64,000 nt of DNA, from positions 3,777,229 to 3,841,228 of the forward strand of contig VYZB01000030.1 of NCBI GenBank assembly GCA_013397455.1, given 5' to 3'. Shown here piece after piece: positions 49,404 through 61,945 of the stretch (within the stretch, counting starts at the first letter, position 1; every line of letters starts with the position of its first letter). The position numbers and the translations under genes are program-made. The notes under the pieces were generated by a model. That model searched no databases, had not been told where the DNA came from, and worked only from the letters and a program-made list of their open reading frames with translations. The DNA is from Crotophaga sulcirostris. Taxonomy: Eukaryota > Chordata > Aves > Cuculiformes > Crotophagidae.

Positions 49404-52400
49404 AATAAGGAAGGATTGCTGAAGATACCTAGGTACGTGTCAAAATGCATTTAATCAATCTAACAGCCTTTGCTTGTGAAACCACACTTTAAGAAAAACG
49501 CACAAAACTCAAGAACATGACATAAATGGGGTTACTGGCTGATGAGTGCCTTCTTGTCTTCAGGAAGGACCTACATAATCCAAAAAAAATGTAAGGAAAA
49601 AACATTAAGTATGTGATTAATTGAGCAACCTATATGATTTTGCACAGTCTAAACAAAAGATTCTGCCATTTAGGTGTATTATCATAACAAATTTTTAAAA
49701 AGAAAAGGGGCACAGCATTTTGACAAAGCTAATGAGTGCTTTACATAATGATCTGCCACACAATGTATATAATGTGGGTGTTCAATCATTTCTATAAATA
49801 CTTTTTGATTCCTATTCTTCCAAGAAAAAGAAAGGAAACAGACAAGTATATTAGAGGCCCTGACAGACCTGTAAGATTCTGTGTATATGACTTAGAAACT
49901 AATCATCTCTGAAGTACACAGTAAATGATGTAACACTACATGCTCCAAGATCTACAACTGATAAGATAAGATTAAGTGTCTGGCATTAAACAATTAGGTC
50001 ATCTGTAAGAACAGGACAACGTGCCAGTCATGGTCCTGTAATTTATGAAGGTCAACAATAACAACTAGTGAAATATTATGATTCAATTTGTTATCTGCTA
50101 TATCTGGGGGGAGGGGGGAATTTGATTTCTTTGACAGCAACACTCAGTTTATCCGGTATGATTCCTATGCCCTTCCTAATATATTTCTTACAAGTAATTT
50201 TCTGTCAGAATTTAGGGCTTGTTTATGTTTTTTATTAATTTATTAATGGAAACATCAGACATTATAGCTCTAATACTCCTTAAAGCTGTTCTGCAAGAAG
50301 CCAGAAAGCGAAGTCTATGTAGGGTCAGGAATGCTGGGCACTTGCCTTTACTTGGTCAACACTCAAAATCCTGCACCCAGCTGATTCAGTCAGCACATAA
50401 TCAGGCAGCCTTTTAAATTAACCTTATTAACAAAATCCAGCCAAAGTATGTGTAAATACAGACTGTGTAATCTAGATTTATGAAGAAGTCTACACATTGA
50501 AAAGGGTGCTGCCTCTTCCTCTAAGAAAGCACGCTCTTTTAACCTTCTTAACATATTTCAGAATATTTTATCTTCACTACATACTGGACAGTTTGACTCT
50601 TTCTGCAACACTCCAGAGGTCTTGAGTCTCTCATTAAAAGAAAGCCCATGCTACTTGTGCTGTTGATACCGCTTGTTCATGGGTCTGGATGCCAAACTTT
50701 CTGCTCTCAGCAAAAGTTACTTACTAGCCACTGTTACAGCTTTCGATGCTACAGGAAAAGCCAGGAACAAATTGGTACAGATGGAACCACACATTCAAGC
50801 TCCTAATATGCCAGTAATTTAGGGGAGGAACTGCAAGCCTAAGTACTGGCCTGAATCTGGGTTAAACTGACTTGTCCTTGGCCACACAGTAAACAAGTGG
50901 TAATTCTGAAGTTAGAATGCCAGAGTTCCAGATCAACACTCTTTGCCCTGAAGAATGCTCTCTCATGTAAAATATTCTATTCACATTTCTGAACAGGAAA
51001 ATCAAGTGAAAGTTATGTTTATGGGATACAAATTGTGAGTTGTCAAGTACTGCACAACCATTAAATTTTACTGTAAGCATGCAATTCCAGATTTTGTGGG
51101 AGAACAAAATTAAAAATGCGTGTACAGCCTGTGCAAGATAGATGATATTATTGTAGATGGTCAGAAAAGTGAAATGAAAAGTGTTGCCACCTGTTTTCCA
51201 TGTTGCAACTGACAGGACTAGATGTTTCAAGTTTAAGTTTTGAGTGATAACACTTAAAATCTGGAAAATTATGTTGCTCTCCTGTTGATCTCTGCAATCA
51301 TGGATTGTCCAAGCTCCTAAATAACTGCAACTCTACAAAATAACACATATGAAAAACTGCATTCAGTCCAATTATGCAATCATTTGGTTATCAGAAAGTT
51401 GAACAGTTTGGTCAAGATGATACGAGACACTTCTGATGCCAATTAGGAACTGAACGAACTCCATGCCGTCCAGCTGAACACCTTTGTCTCAAAACCAAAC
51501 TTCAGAAAACATTATATCAAAGCCAACTGAAATTCCATACAAAGCAAGGAGCACACAATCGCTCATTTTACACTAAACTAAGTTTAATGGACTTTGCAAT
51601 TAACAGGAATTAATAGGATTAACTTTTTTTAAAAAAAGAAAAATAACAAATCCTGGACTAACTGAGTAAGTTCTACTAATACTATATTTAAAGAAAACAA
51701 AGGGGTGTATAACATCCAGTTGCAGTCCTGATTCAGCAGAAGTAGCTTTCCACAGGGGTATTATTAACAAAGTTGAGAACCTCTACAGGGATCGTAAATC
51801 AAAACACATCACATGCAGTTAGAGTGAGGCAGCATTTCAAAATACATCAGTAATCAAAATGTTAAATACTGAATATGCAAGTCAATATAAAAGCCCTGCT
51901 CTCTTGTGCCAATTGGGAGATTAACAGACAACCAGCAGAAACATAAGGGTAACATTTTCCAAAATATTTCCAAATTCTGTCACTTTTACATTTTTGCCTT
52001 CAGTCACTTCTACTTTCTTTCATTCTTAAATGTCAGAGCTCAGCAACAAAATCATGCTAAACTGGAATTTGCAAAATTGATGTCTTAGCAATAAATGAGT
52101 CATAACAACATCACACCATTAAACCTGCTGATACATTCCAAAGGACACCCTTTTGCATGCAAGTCAGAAGGCACAAGGATTAACAAGTTTCCCCTTTGCC
52201 TCACAAACACATGCAAGTGATGAAGAACAAAAAAATAACAAAAAACACAGAAAAGGAAGATGCAAGCAAAACAGTATTTGTGAAATAACTTGTGGTTTGG
52301 CAGACTGGGATGGAATGTCTTTGCTTTAAAAGAGTAGAATTAATCAACAGCTCCTATATGTATGCAGATGCATGTAAACACATGGACATACACACACATC

Positions 52401-55400
52401 CCCAAACCCCCTCAAGAAACCCAAGAGGTATCAGAGATATGGATACTTTTGAAAACACCACCAAGTGCCTATCTAAATCTCTGGGCGTGTAAATGCTTCT
52501 TAAAAGTGTAGCCCAGGAGACTCATCAGAGAAGCACACAGGACTCAACGCTGCCAAGATACGAGCTCTGTTTAATTTCAGATTCTAGTCATAAACAGCTG
52601 ATAGCAGCTAAACTAACTGCTACTACATTTTTATTACCTAATGCCTTCTTTTCAAACAATATTTTGTCCTTCTGTTTCTTTTAGCACAGCATAGCAAAGG
52701 CTTCTCTTATTTCCATTCATAAACAATGATTGGATAGGTGGTGGGTATTTTCTTAAACAATCTATGCATCCACAATGTGGAACCACCAGTATGCCATAGG
52801 GAATACTTACAGTTTAGGATGTCTTTTGTGTATGGTCCACAATTATCACATAGGAAACATTCCAGAAATCACCACTATTTAAACTCTTGCTTGACTATAG
52901 AGTTACCTGCAAGTGCAAGTCTGGACCCAACACTTACTTGCAACTACCACATCTATATGAAGTTCCATACCACTGTGGTCTAATACATTTCAAATGGCTT
53001 TAAGAATTCTGACAGTCAGCAAATACTTTTCCACAAAATAAGCTACATGTTTAAAAATTACACAAAATAGTTGAATACTCTAGAATGAAGGCAAACCTGC
53101 ACAACAAAGCTCAGATCAACGGCTCCTGGCTTGGAAGCACCCTGGCAGTGCAAACAAACAGACGCACTTCTGCAAAGAAACACTGTACTATTATTTGTAA
53201 GGCAATTGCAATCCTATCTACCCAAAACACACATGTAATAAGATTAAATTACAAATGGGACTCTTGTTTTCTACAGCATTCTTTTTCTGAAATTGATTCG
53301 GTAATTTCTTCTGGAAGTCCCCCACCCCCTTCCTTTTGTTACCTCTCAAATCCTAGTCCTTTGTATTAGTAAAATTAGTGAAGTTGGCACTTCTCTGACA
53401 CTAGTGATACAGGTGAGAGTCTGCAAAAATGAAGTTCTAAAGGAAACCATGGCAGAAATTATAACTTTTGAAAGGGTAGCATGTTTAATGCTTCATAATA
53501 ATTTCATCTGAAATCCTACTCAGAACTTTGAATTTATGTATTTAATTTATAACTCGGAGAATTTAGTTTCAAAGCCTTTGGTGAGAAGTGGCCCATAGCA
53601 GTACCAATCATCCTCTGACAGCCAACACAGTTCTGATATTGGAAAACTGGTGCAGGAATGACAAGTCCCTGGCAAGAAGAGATGTAGCAATTCCACATGT
53701 TCCCTAGGCAGTCACTGCCAGGTGGGTCCCCAGAGCCCTAGTGACAATTAAAAGCTTGCTGAAGCCCCCAGTGCAAGGCTGCAGTATAAACACTGCTTGC
53801 CTTGCTGGGAAAGGGACAGCAAACCTGATGTTCCTCCATACCATCAAGGTTAAATCAATGCCACAAGTTCCAATACCAAGGCCAAAGTCTGGTCTTTGTT
53901 AAGAGTATCATTGTCTTCATGAAACTGAGAAACAGAAGAGCTTGGCTCAGTGCTCAAAAACTGAAACAAGAAGCAGGGAAGGGGAGAGCAAGAAAATTAC
54001 TTTACCACTGACAACTACTGTATTACACCCAGCTCAGTGCCAGGGGCAGCCAGCTCTATTAAGGAACTGAACTGCTGCATCAGGTTTTCCTGGTAGCCCT
54101 GTTTGCCTGTTTACCCCACATTAAAGGACAGAAGGGCAGAGCTGTCACTTTCTCCCATCTCTTGATAATTCTACTAAGCTTTGTAGATTTTCTCTTTCAC
54201 AGAAGCATTAGGCAGCCACACACCCCAAGCCATGCTTTCTCCTAGCGTACTCATTGTCACCAGCACCTCTGCATGTCTTTTCAATTCAGTCACTCAATTT
54301 TGTCTCTTCACTTCCACTGCTTCCATTCAGTTTGTTTTTCTCAGTGGTCTCACCCCTCCTTATCATTTATCTCTTTTCACTTTATGCTTCCTTCCATTTC
54401 CTTCACTTTCTTCTGACACACATTTCTCTCCATCTGTGCTCTATGTAAGACCCTGCTCAAAACGTGAGCAAATCACACACTCACAAAGGGAAAAAAAAAA
54501 GAGGAAAAAAAAGAGCCACAGCACTTGAACTGGCAGCCTCCAGCAGCTGCCAGCAAGCAGCTCAGAGGTCCTCAGAGGGAGAGAAAGCGGGGCAATTTCT
54601 TCTATTTTCTTCCATCAAATTTCCCTATTAATTTTCTTCCGTGAATAGCTCATCAAAGAGGTGGTTTCATGAAACAGATTCCAGGATACTGTGGTTTTAG
54701 ATTTAAATTCATTTAAAGTCCATTTTCCATTGATGCTAAAGCACCCCTCACATGCAAAATATTGACACTGCTGAACCACGGAAATCTCAAAAGCGGAAAG
54801 GTTTTCCTAGGAAAGTCAGTGGGACGGGGATATAATAAAGAGGTAGTGGAGCAAAACAGAAATGCTGGCTCTGATCACAGCAAGGCATTTGGTCTTATTA
54901 CCATACATTTATCATCATCTCCATCCTATACTGTGCAAAAATAAAATTCATCAGCATAGCTAAGGCCAAACTACCCAGCATGGCGCTCCAGCAATACACC
55001 CAGCTACACGACTCAAGGCTCCAGATGTCAGGTAGCAGCAGTTGACCACTGTGCAAGTCTGGATGTGAGGTAAAGGACTTCACTGCAGCTTCAAACCAAA
55101 GGGCAAAACCAAGCCTAAATAAACAAAGCTGGCTTTCCTCCTTGTAGACAAATGAGAAAAGCCTACTCACAGCCTTGCATAAGGCTTATGTTTTTATATT
55201 AGTTATATTTTCCATAACCTTCCAAAACCAACTAGAATTAAAGCCAGCACAGCCAGGTATGTTTTTATTTTTCCTAACTGGTTCCATTTCACTTTGGGAT
55301 GCACATGCGTTTACAGTGAACTGAAACCAAGCCAAGCACTGCTCAGCTATGAGTGTCTATAAGCACAACGGGCAATTAATATTTCTAAACTTCTTTTAGA

Positions 55401-56339
55401 GTTCATTTTTCTGTATTTTCTTCCTACACAGCGCATTGCCACTGCAAATCCAGCTGTACCATTTCCTATGGCTGCATGCAGACCACAGTGAACAATGCAA
55501 AGGTGATACAGGACACGCTAAGTGACTTCTTATTATGCTGTCGCTATTACATGGTTTCTAATATTTCCTGACTGTGTCTTGTTTGGGACAGCAGATTGCC
55601 TATTGTTCATTTCCTCCTCAGAGATACGTTCAAGTACAGTCAAACGCCTTTTTAACTGTTGAAATTACACATATTCTACGGCAGCATCTTTGCCATAGAA
55701 AATATTGCTTTTAGTATAACTTCCCTGACATACAGTAACTAGAGATGAACTAACAATTTGGAACCTATTATAACAGACCATATGGATAGCAGCTTGCATC
55801 TGCACAAGCACACATATAGAAATGAAAGATAAGCCCTGGGTAGGCTATTCGTTTATCAGCTGGTGAAAATAGCAATTTAACTGCTACCTCAGTGAGTCTG
55901 GAGGGGAGGGCTTGATGCCATATCGAAGAAAAGTAACAATTAAAGGAATTGTAATTATTTAAATGATTTTATATTTTTTTTTGCCTATGATAATGGAGTG
56001 TTCTCCCAAAGAGATTTCAAAGTACAATAGGGAGTAGACAAGAACTCTTTTCCTCAGTGTGTTATTTTCTGCATTTGACAGTACCTTCAAGCAGTCCAAT
56101 CATTTCCCACTAGCATGATGCAGATGTTCTGTTGCTAACCTGAATAAAATCACAGAGTTTATGGTTTGTTTTCTTTTTTTAAATTACAATGAAAGCACAT
56201 AAATCAAAGGAACTCGGGGAATCTCTAGTAAATAGATTTTCTTAAGTAGCATATTTATATTTATGTATACTGACACAAACTAAACTTATTTATAGCAAAC
56301 TTCATTGTATTTAAATCTGTTTTTTTAATGTGAGTTCAC

Positions 56340-56372
56340 CCTGTTTGAGTTAGTCAACTCAAGTCAAACAGG
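56340..56372. repeat. Short inverted repeat
   Basis: Arms cctgtttga (56340-56348) and tcaaacagg (56364-56372) are perfect complements, with an inner gtt/aac pair, able to form a small hairpin. No function assigned. Confidence 0.6.
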
Positions 56373-59300
56373 AGAGAAGATTAAGTAACTTCACTTTTAT
56401 CTCTGTCTCCCACCTTCGAATTCGACATCAAACTGATCTAAGAGCACCCACTGATGTAATGCCCTGTCCATTAGACAGGTAAGCTCTAGAGATTTGTTTG
56501 GTAGTTTGCAAGTTGTATACTTAAGTCATTAGTTTCATATCTTAAGACTTAGAGTCACACAATGAAATCCTCTTGTGCTTTTGCATTGAGGAATAGAGTT
56601 TCTTCACTATTTAAAGGCAAGTGGATTGCCCACGAAAGGAAAGTCTATTGACAGGACCATCATCCAGTTTCTCATTTAGATACTTTTATTAATGGGGGCC
56701 TCATGAAGTCATTCCAAATGCACTTGTGTCCCTGCTGGTCTTGTCATCAGTATATATTCTTCCTATGAAACAATTCATAACTAAATCACTTAGAGATAAA
56801 ATTTACCAGGAAAAGGTCTAATCAGTACATTAGTTCCAATGTTAAGTCCAGTTCAGATGATCAAAACACTGTCCAGCTATAGTTCCATTTTGTTGCATAA
56901 GTGTCAAGAAAAAAAAAACCCAGTCCACAGCTACGAGCAGTGGGTTGATAAATTGTTCAGAGAATTTATACTTAGGCAAGAAATGAAACATTTTAGAATT
57001 CCCAGTTACTTTGTGCATCTACAAATGATGAGAATTCATCTAGCCTTCCATCCTAAATATTCTACCCCACAAGCCAGTTCCCTCCTCCCCCTTTTTTTCC
57101 CCTGCTAGTTTCCATTTTCTGTTCCCAGCAAGAGCTGCACATCCTTCTGTTCTTTTCAGTACTCTGCTCAGGACTCATTTATTGGTACACTCTCATGTTC
57201 TTTTATCAAAGTACAAGATTGGTTTATTCTGCTAATTTACACCATCTCTAACTCAAGGTTGAAAGAATGAAGATTCCTAGGACAGAAATACTGCAGCAAA
57301 GATCCCAGAGAAGATCATGTACTTGCTGTTATTTTGAGAAAGAGATAATAATGAAAGGGAAGGGGGCTGGTACAGAGATATAACTACCTTCGCTTTCAAG
57401 GACAGTTGCAATAAACCTTTGCTTGAAAAGGTACTTTACCTTCTGTCCCAAAGATATGCACTGTTTATTACTGTTCCATTAAATTTAACCTTCTGCCTTT
57501 AAATTGCAAAAGCACTTTCTCACAGATGCGTGGACACTTGAACTTAAGAACACAACAGATAAGTGTCACCAGCTATATTAACTGTGAACAGCTACGTGCC
57601 AAATGGCTTATAAAGTACTGCAATTCCAGGTTCAGAAAATGCAACACACCATGAGTTCTAAATTATCTGCAAATTAAAGGTTTTCTTTTAAAAGTCTGTC
57701 ATTTAGACAAAATGTCATCAGCATGTATTAAATCCTTCAGTTTTTAATACAAGACTTGAGTCCTCTCCTGCCTTGACACCTCTCAGCAGCAAAACACTTT
57801 TTGATTTAAGCTCCAGGTGAGACCCTGCAGCTCTACGAGGTAAGATTACCAGACAAACACATGAGCTAGAAGCGTACAGGATGTTTAATGTTATTCTAAC
57901 AGGAAATGTTTAAAGGAATGTATTGCACCACTTTGAAACTTAAAAGCCTTTCTCTTATAATGCATACTGTACTTGTTTAAGATAATTTTCTCTACTAAGT
58001 TTCTTTGACAGAAAATATTAAGCAATCAGTAACCACATGCAGATGATTTTGGCAAGACCCTCAAACGTAGTTGTAACAGTATTTTATTTCTTCCCCATAA
58101 CATACAGCAGCTTTCTCAGCTTCTTAATTACACGCTTCTTTATTCTTTTTAACCATTAGCACAGAGCTTAAACACTAGCTGCTGAATAACGTGAAAAGAA
58201 ATGTGTGGTGTACATTCAAAGGAAAAAAAGAGCAGCTGCCACAAAGCAGGATCTTGATTCCAGCAACAGAGAGCTAACACAACATCTCAACTACAGAGAG
58301 GCCTGGCGTTTGCTATTCCAAGCCATTCTGGCCAAAGGAGCTGAACTCCAATAAAGAACAATTCAAGCTCAATTCCTTCCCCACCACTCCCCCCTAGTCT
58401 CTCACAAATGAGTTGGACAAACCAATGATTAATAGAGCTTTTCATTAGCCTACCCAGACAATCTGCTGCAGTAACACTATTATCCTGAAGATGGGCTTTT
58501 ACCTTGGGGTCTTATAGGCTCTTAAACCAGCTGAACTTGGGCATAGCCACTGCTACTAGTGCTACAGTTCTGAGACACGTCATGACCTGAAGTCTTGCCT
58601 TTGGGCATGGTGATCCACCATCTCAAATGCTTTAAATCTGAAATCCATATCAGACTTTACATCCTTCCCAGGTACCTTTTCTCAGTGCATCCCACTAACA
58701 CTGCAATTTTCACTCTAGCTGTTCATCCACGCCAGTGGCATGAAAATGCCAGGAACGTAGGCTTCACATAGGCATTTCTAAACCACAGTGCTTTTATTCC
58801 TGATGTCCTTGGCAGTTACTGAACTTCAGAGGCAGAAAAACCACTTAGAAGTACATTCCAGAAACTGAGTCCATCCCATTGCAAACTCAGAGTTCACAGC
58901 TTCTACATGCCTCCTACACTTCCTTACCAATAAATCCAACTCACTTTCGGCAAAACCCAGCCCCCTCCCAGAGAGCAAAATCCTATTCCTAAAATAAAGC
59001 CTTCATCTCCATTAATCATCTCCAGCAGCTATTACTCATGCTTTCTCCAAACTTGTTTCAGATCTCTGCACAGAAAGGTTTCAGACTGCTCTTTGATGAC
59101 TTCTAGCTATGGTACTTCCAAGTAGCACTAAATGACCTTTCCCACTCAACTGTTCAGACAGAAAGTAAGTAATCAGTCTGGACAAGCCTAAATAAATACA
59201 GCTTTGAGGCCAGTATTTCTCCATATTACAAAACAGTCACTCCAGTTTGACAATCATACCTCATCTTCAATCTTATCTAGAACAGTGAATAAAGAAAGTA

Positions 59301-59520
59301 AGATACTAAACCCATAGAAAATGGAGACAAATCATACAAATCAAAGAGCACTAGCATGAGATGTTGTATACACCAATACTCAGCATGGTCTCTATAAGCT
59401 TAATTTAAATGCACAAAGATATTGAAGTAAAATAGTATCATGGACAAAGGACATTCTTGTCCATATATGAATAAGGTACAAGACTCTGGACTCTATAATG
59501 TGATTTTGCATTTCTATAGA

Positions 59521-59580
59521 GCGTGACTCATTTCGCACCAGGCGGTGACACGTCACTATTACTGAGCATTTTAGTCAAAC
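59521..59580. promoter_or_regulatory. Possible AP-1/CRE-like motif cluster in the SH3GL3 first intron
   Basis: Within 60 bases of an otherwise CpG-poor intron are TGACTCA (59524-59530), the near-palindrome GTGACACGTCAC (59545-59556) and several CpGs. Motif matches alone are weak evidence; function is inferred. Confidence 0.3.
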
Positions 59581-61789
59581 TTGTCTGCTAAAGCTATTCT
59601 TTAGCACATGCATTGTACAACAAAAACTACTTTGTATTGCAGAACCTTGAACATTTTCTTGACAAACCTCCACTGTTTCCCAAAGAACTCAACACTGATG
59701 CCTACACATGCATTTATAAGTTAGTATATTGAAAGTAATTATTATTCTACATGTCGAAAAAGGAAAATATCTTCCTAAGAATTCAAATGTAATAAGCTAA
59801 CTTACCTAAATTTTGAGATGCAGACACATCATTTGTTCTGCAAGTCTACGTAAAAGACTGCGCAATAAAGTGTGACACTCAAGACTATCCACTTTTCAGA
59901 AGAGAAGATATAAGTGCTTTCAATGAGAAAACCTGATTACACCTAAGTCTCTGACAAAAATTCAATCACATTCAAAGATGTGGGATTTCATACAGCCAGG
60001 AATAATGACATGCCTGAAACCATAAAGCTCCATACAGACAGAATCACTCTTTTACTTCAGTATCTAGTTTTGCAAATCTAAAATACTGTTCCCTAATTTG
60101 TTTGAAATCTTGATGTTTGTGGAAGTGAGCCTATCCTAAAATGAGAACTGTAAAGACATCAAAGGGCCATAAAAAACCCACATTTAGTTGATAGCCTTGC
60201 TTACTTTTCCAGTTTCACTAACTCTTCACTCAGTTCTAACTTTTTATTAAGGAAAACACTCTGAATTTCCTTGAAAACCAAAATTGGGGGATTTTTATTT
60301 TAAACTATGATCTGCTTGGCACTTGCTTGTCCAACCAAAATACACTGAGACAGCTTGTGCATGAGCACTGCAGTCAAGCAGTGGTAGTCTGTGCATCACA
60401 GAGTCCCACAGGGTGACAAAGGATGAGCAGCATGACTCCAGGCTGGCTAAGTACCCTGCCACAATCATTTCCTGCCTATATTTAGGCATCTTGTTTCAGG
60501 TATAGCAACCAGGCAATATTTCATCCTCTTTCCTCTGCATGGAGAGGAGCTTGAGCTGCGAATGACAAGTTACACGCAGAGTGAGTTCCACTGGCTGTTA
60601 TCACATTAACACTTCTTTCTCCCTCCACAACCTCCCAGTGCAAAAATTCACTTGGCAGCAATACAATCCCAATTTGGCCTTAAAACAATCCCTCTTCTTA
60701 AAGCTGTTCTCTGTGCTTGTAAGGAAGGTGTGGCTTCCTTTTGATAAACTCATATATGCCCACTGTGAAGATGAGAAAAGGCAATTATGCTATAAAATAA
60801 ACTCCTTAAAATTAGAGATTTAAATAACCCTCTTCACACGTTTCCTTTCCAAGGACCTTTCATATCATCTTCTTTACTCCAACTGTTGTGTGATTTAAGT
60901 TGTTTCTACATTTGACATCTCTCATGACTGAACTTTGCTTTTACAGATTCTAACAAGTAATTGTCCAAGTAGTCCCTTACCATTCTGTTTTGGCCAAATA
61001 GTATTAAGAGAACATGAAGAGTTATACCACATTTATTTTTTAATGTTAAACTTGCCTCTTGCTACCACTAACAGCCTTCTACAACTTTATCCTAACTCAC
61101 ATCTCTGCTCTGCACCATTTGTCACACTAGTCCTTACTCTAATTGAGCAGAACTTCCTTCCTCTGAAACTCCTCATAGTTGAAATAAGGGCACTCTTTCT
61201 TCCTCCACTCAGAAAAACCTATTTTTTTCCCACTTCCTTCAACAGCATTCTCAGTTTTCCCCTCAAGTTGGACTGAAGGTTCTCAGATCTCATTATGTAA
61301 GCCCTATCACTCAAAGGATTCATGAGTGAGACGGTTTAGGTGCTGCATTCACCAGGAATGTTATTTTTACCCACATCCAGGTTGGCTATCGTTTTACTTA
61401 AACCACTCATTCACCCCATTTGGACTCAGGCTTGGTAGAACATGGATACATCTTTTTGTCTCCTTTGTTTGCCCTCATGGGATCATCATTATAATCACAA
61501 CAGTCACCACTAAATCCAGAGGAACTGGTAGCAGAGGTCTTGGCTAATCCTTCAGAACATCGATTAGATACAAATCTCTTAAAAAGCACAGTTTATTCTA
61601 CTCTGAATGTGAAGAAAATATTCATTAAGGTATTTTTCCACAGCTGCTTAGCCTTCTCATCCCTGTCAAGACATTCCCACCACTTCCCTTGTGCTGGTAC
61701 TTGCTCTCATGCAACTACGCTGTGAGTTGCTTCAGTGAGTTACTCCACCTGAAAGCTAATCACACATTTGAGCTGGATTCGTTTTCAGA

Positions 61790-61945
61790 TGGCAGCTCAG
61801 AGTGTGGTCACGCAGGCACCGGGAGCTGACTCACGGAAGCGGGCAGAACCCTGCTCTGGGGGCGATGACGGTGTAGATTCAGGGTGACGCGAGTTGCCAT
61901 GAAACTGTGTCCTCAGTCTGATGGCATCCAGCTGTTAAAGCTGAT
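61790..61945. promoter_or_regulatory. CpG-containing motif cluster in the SH3GL3 first intron
   Basis: A local island of CpGs about 120 bases long (61809-61895) within AT-rich intron. It carries GCTGACTCAC, GATGACGG and GGTGACGCGAG, which are AP-1/CRE-like half sites. Possibly a conserved enhancer; not shown by sequence alone. Confidence 0.3.
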
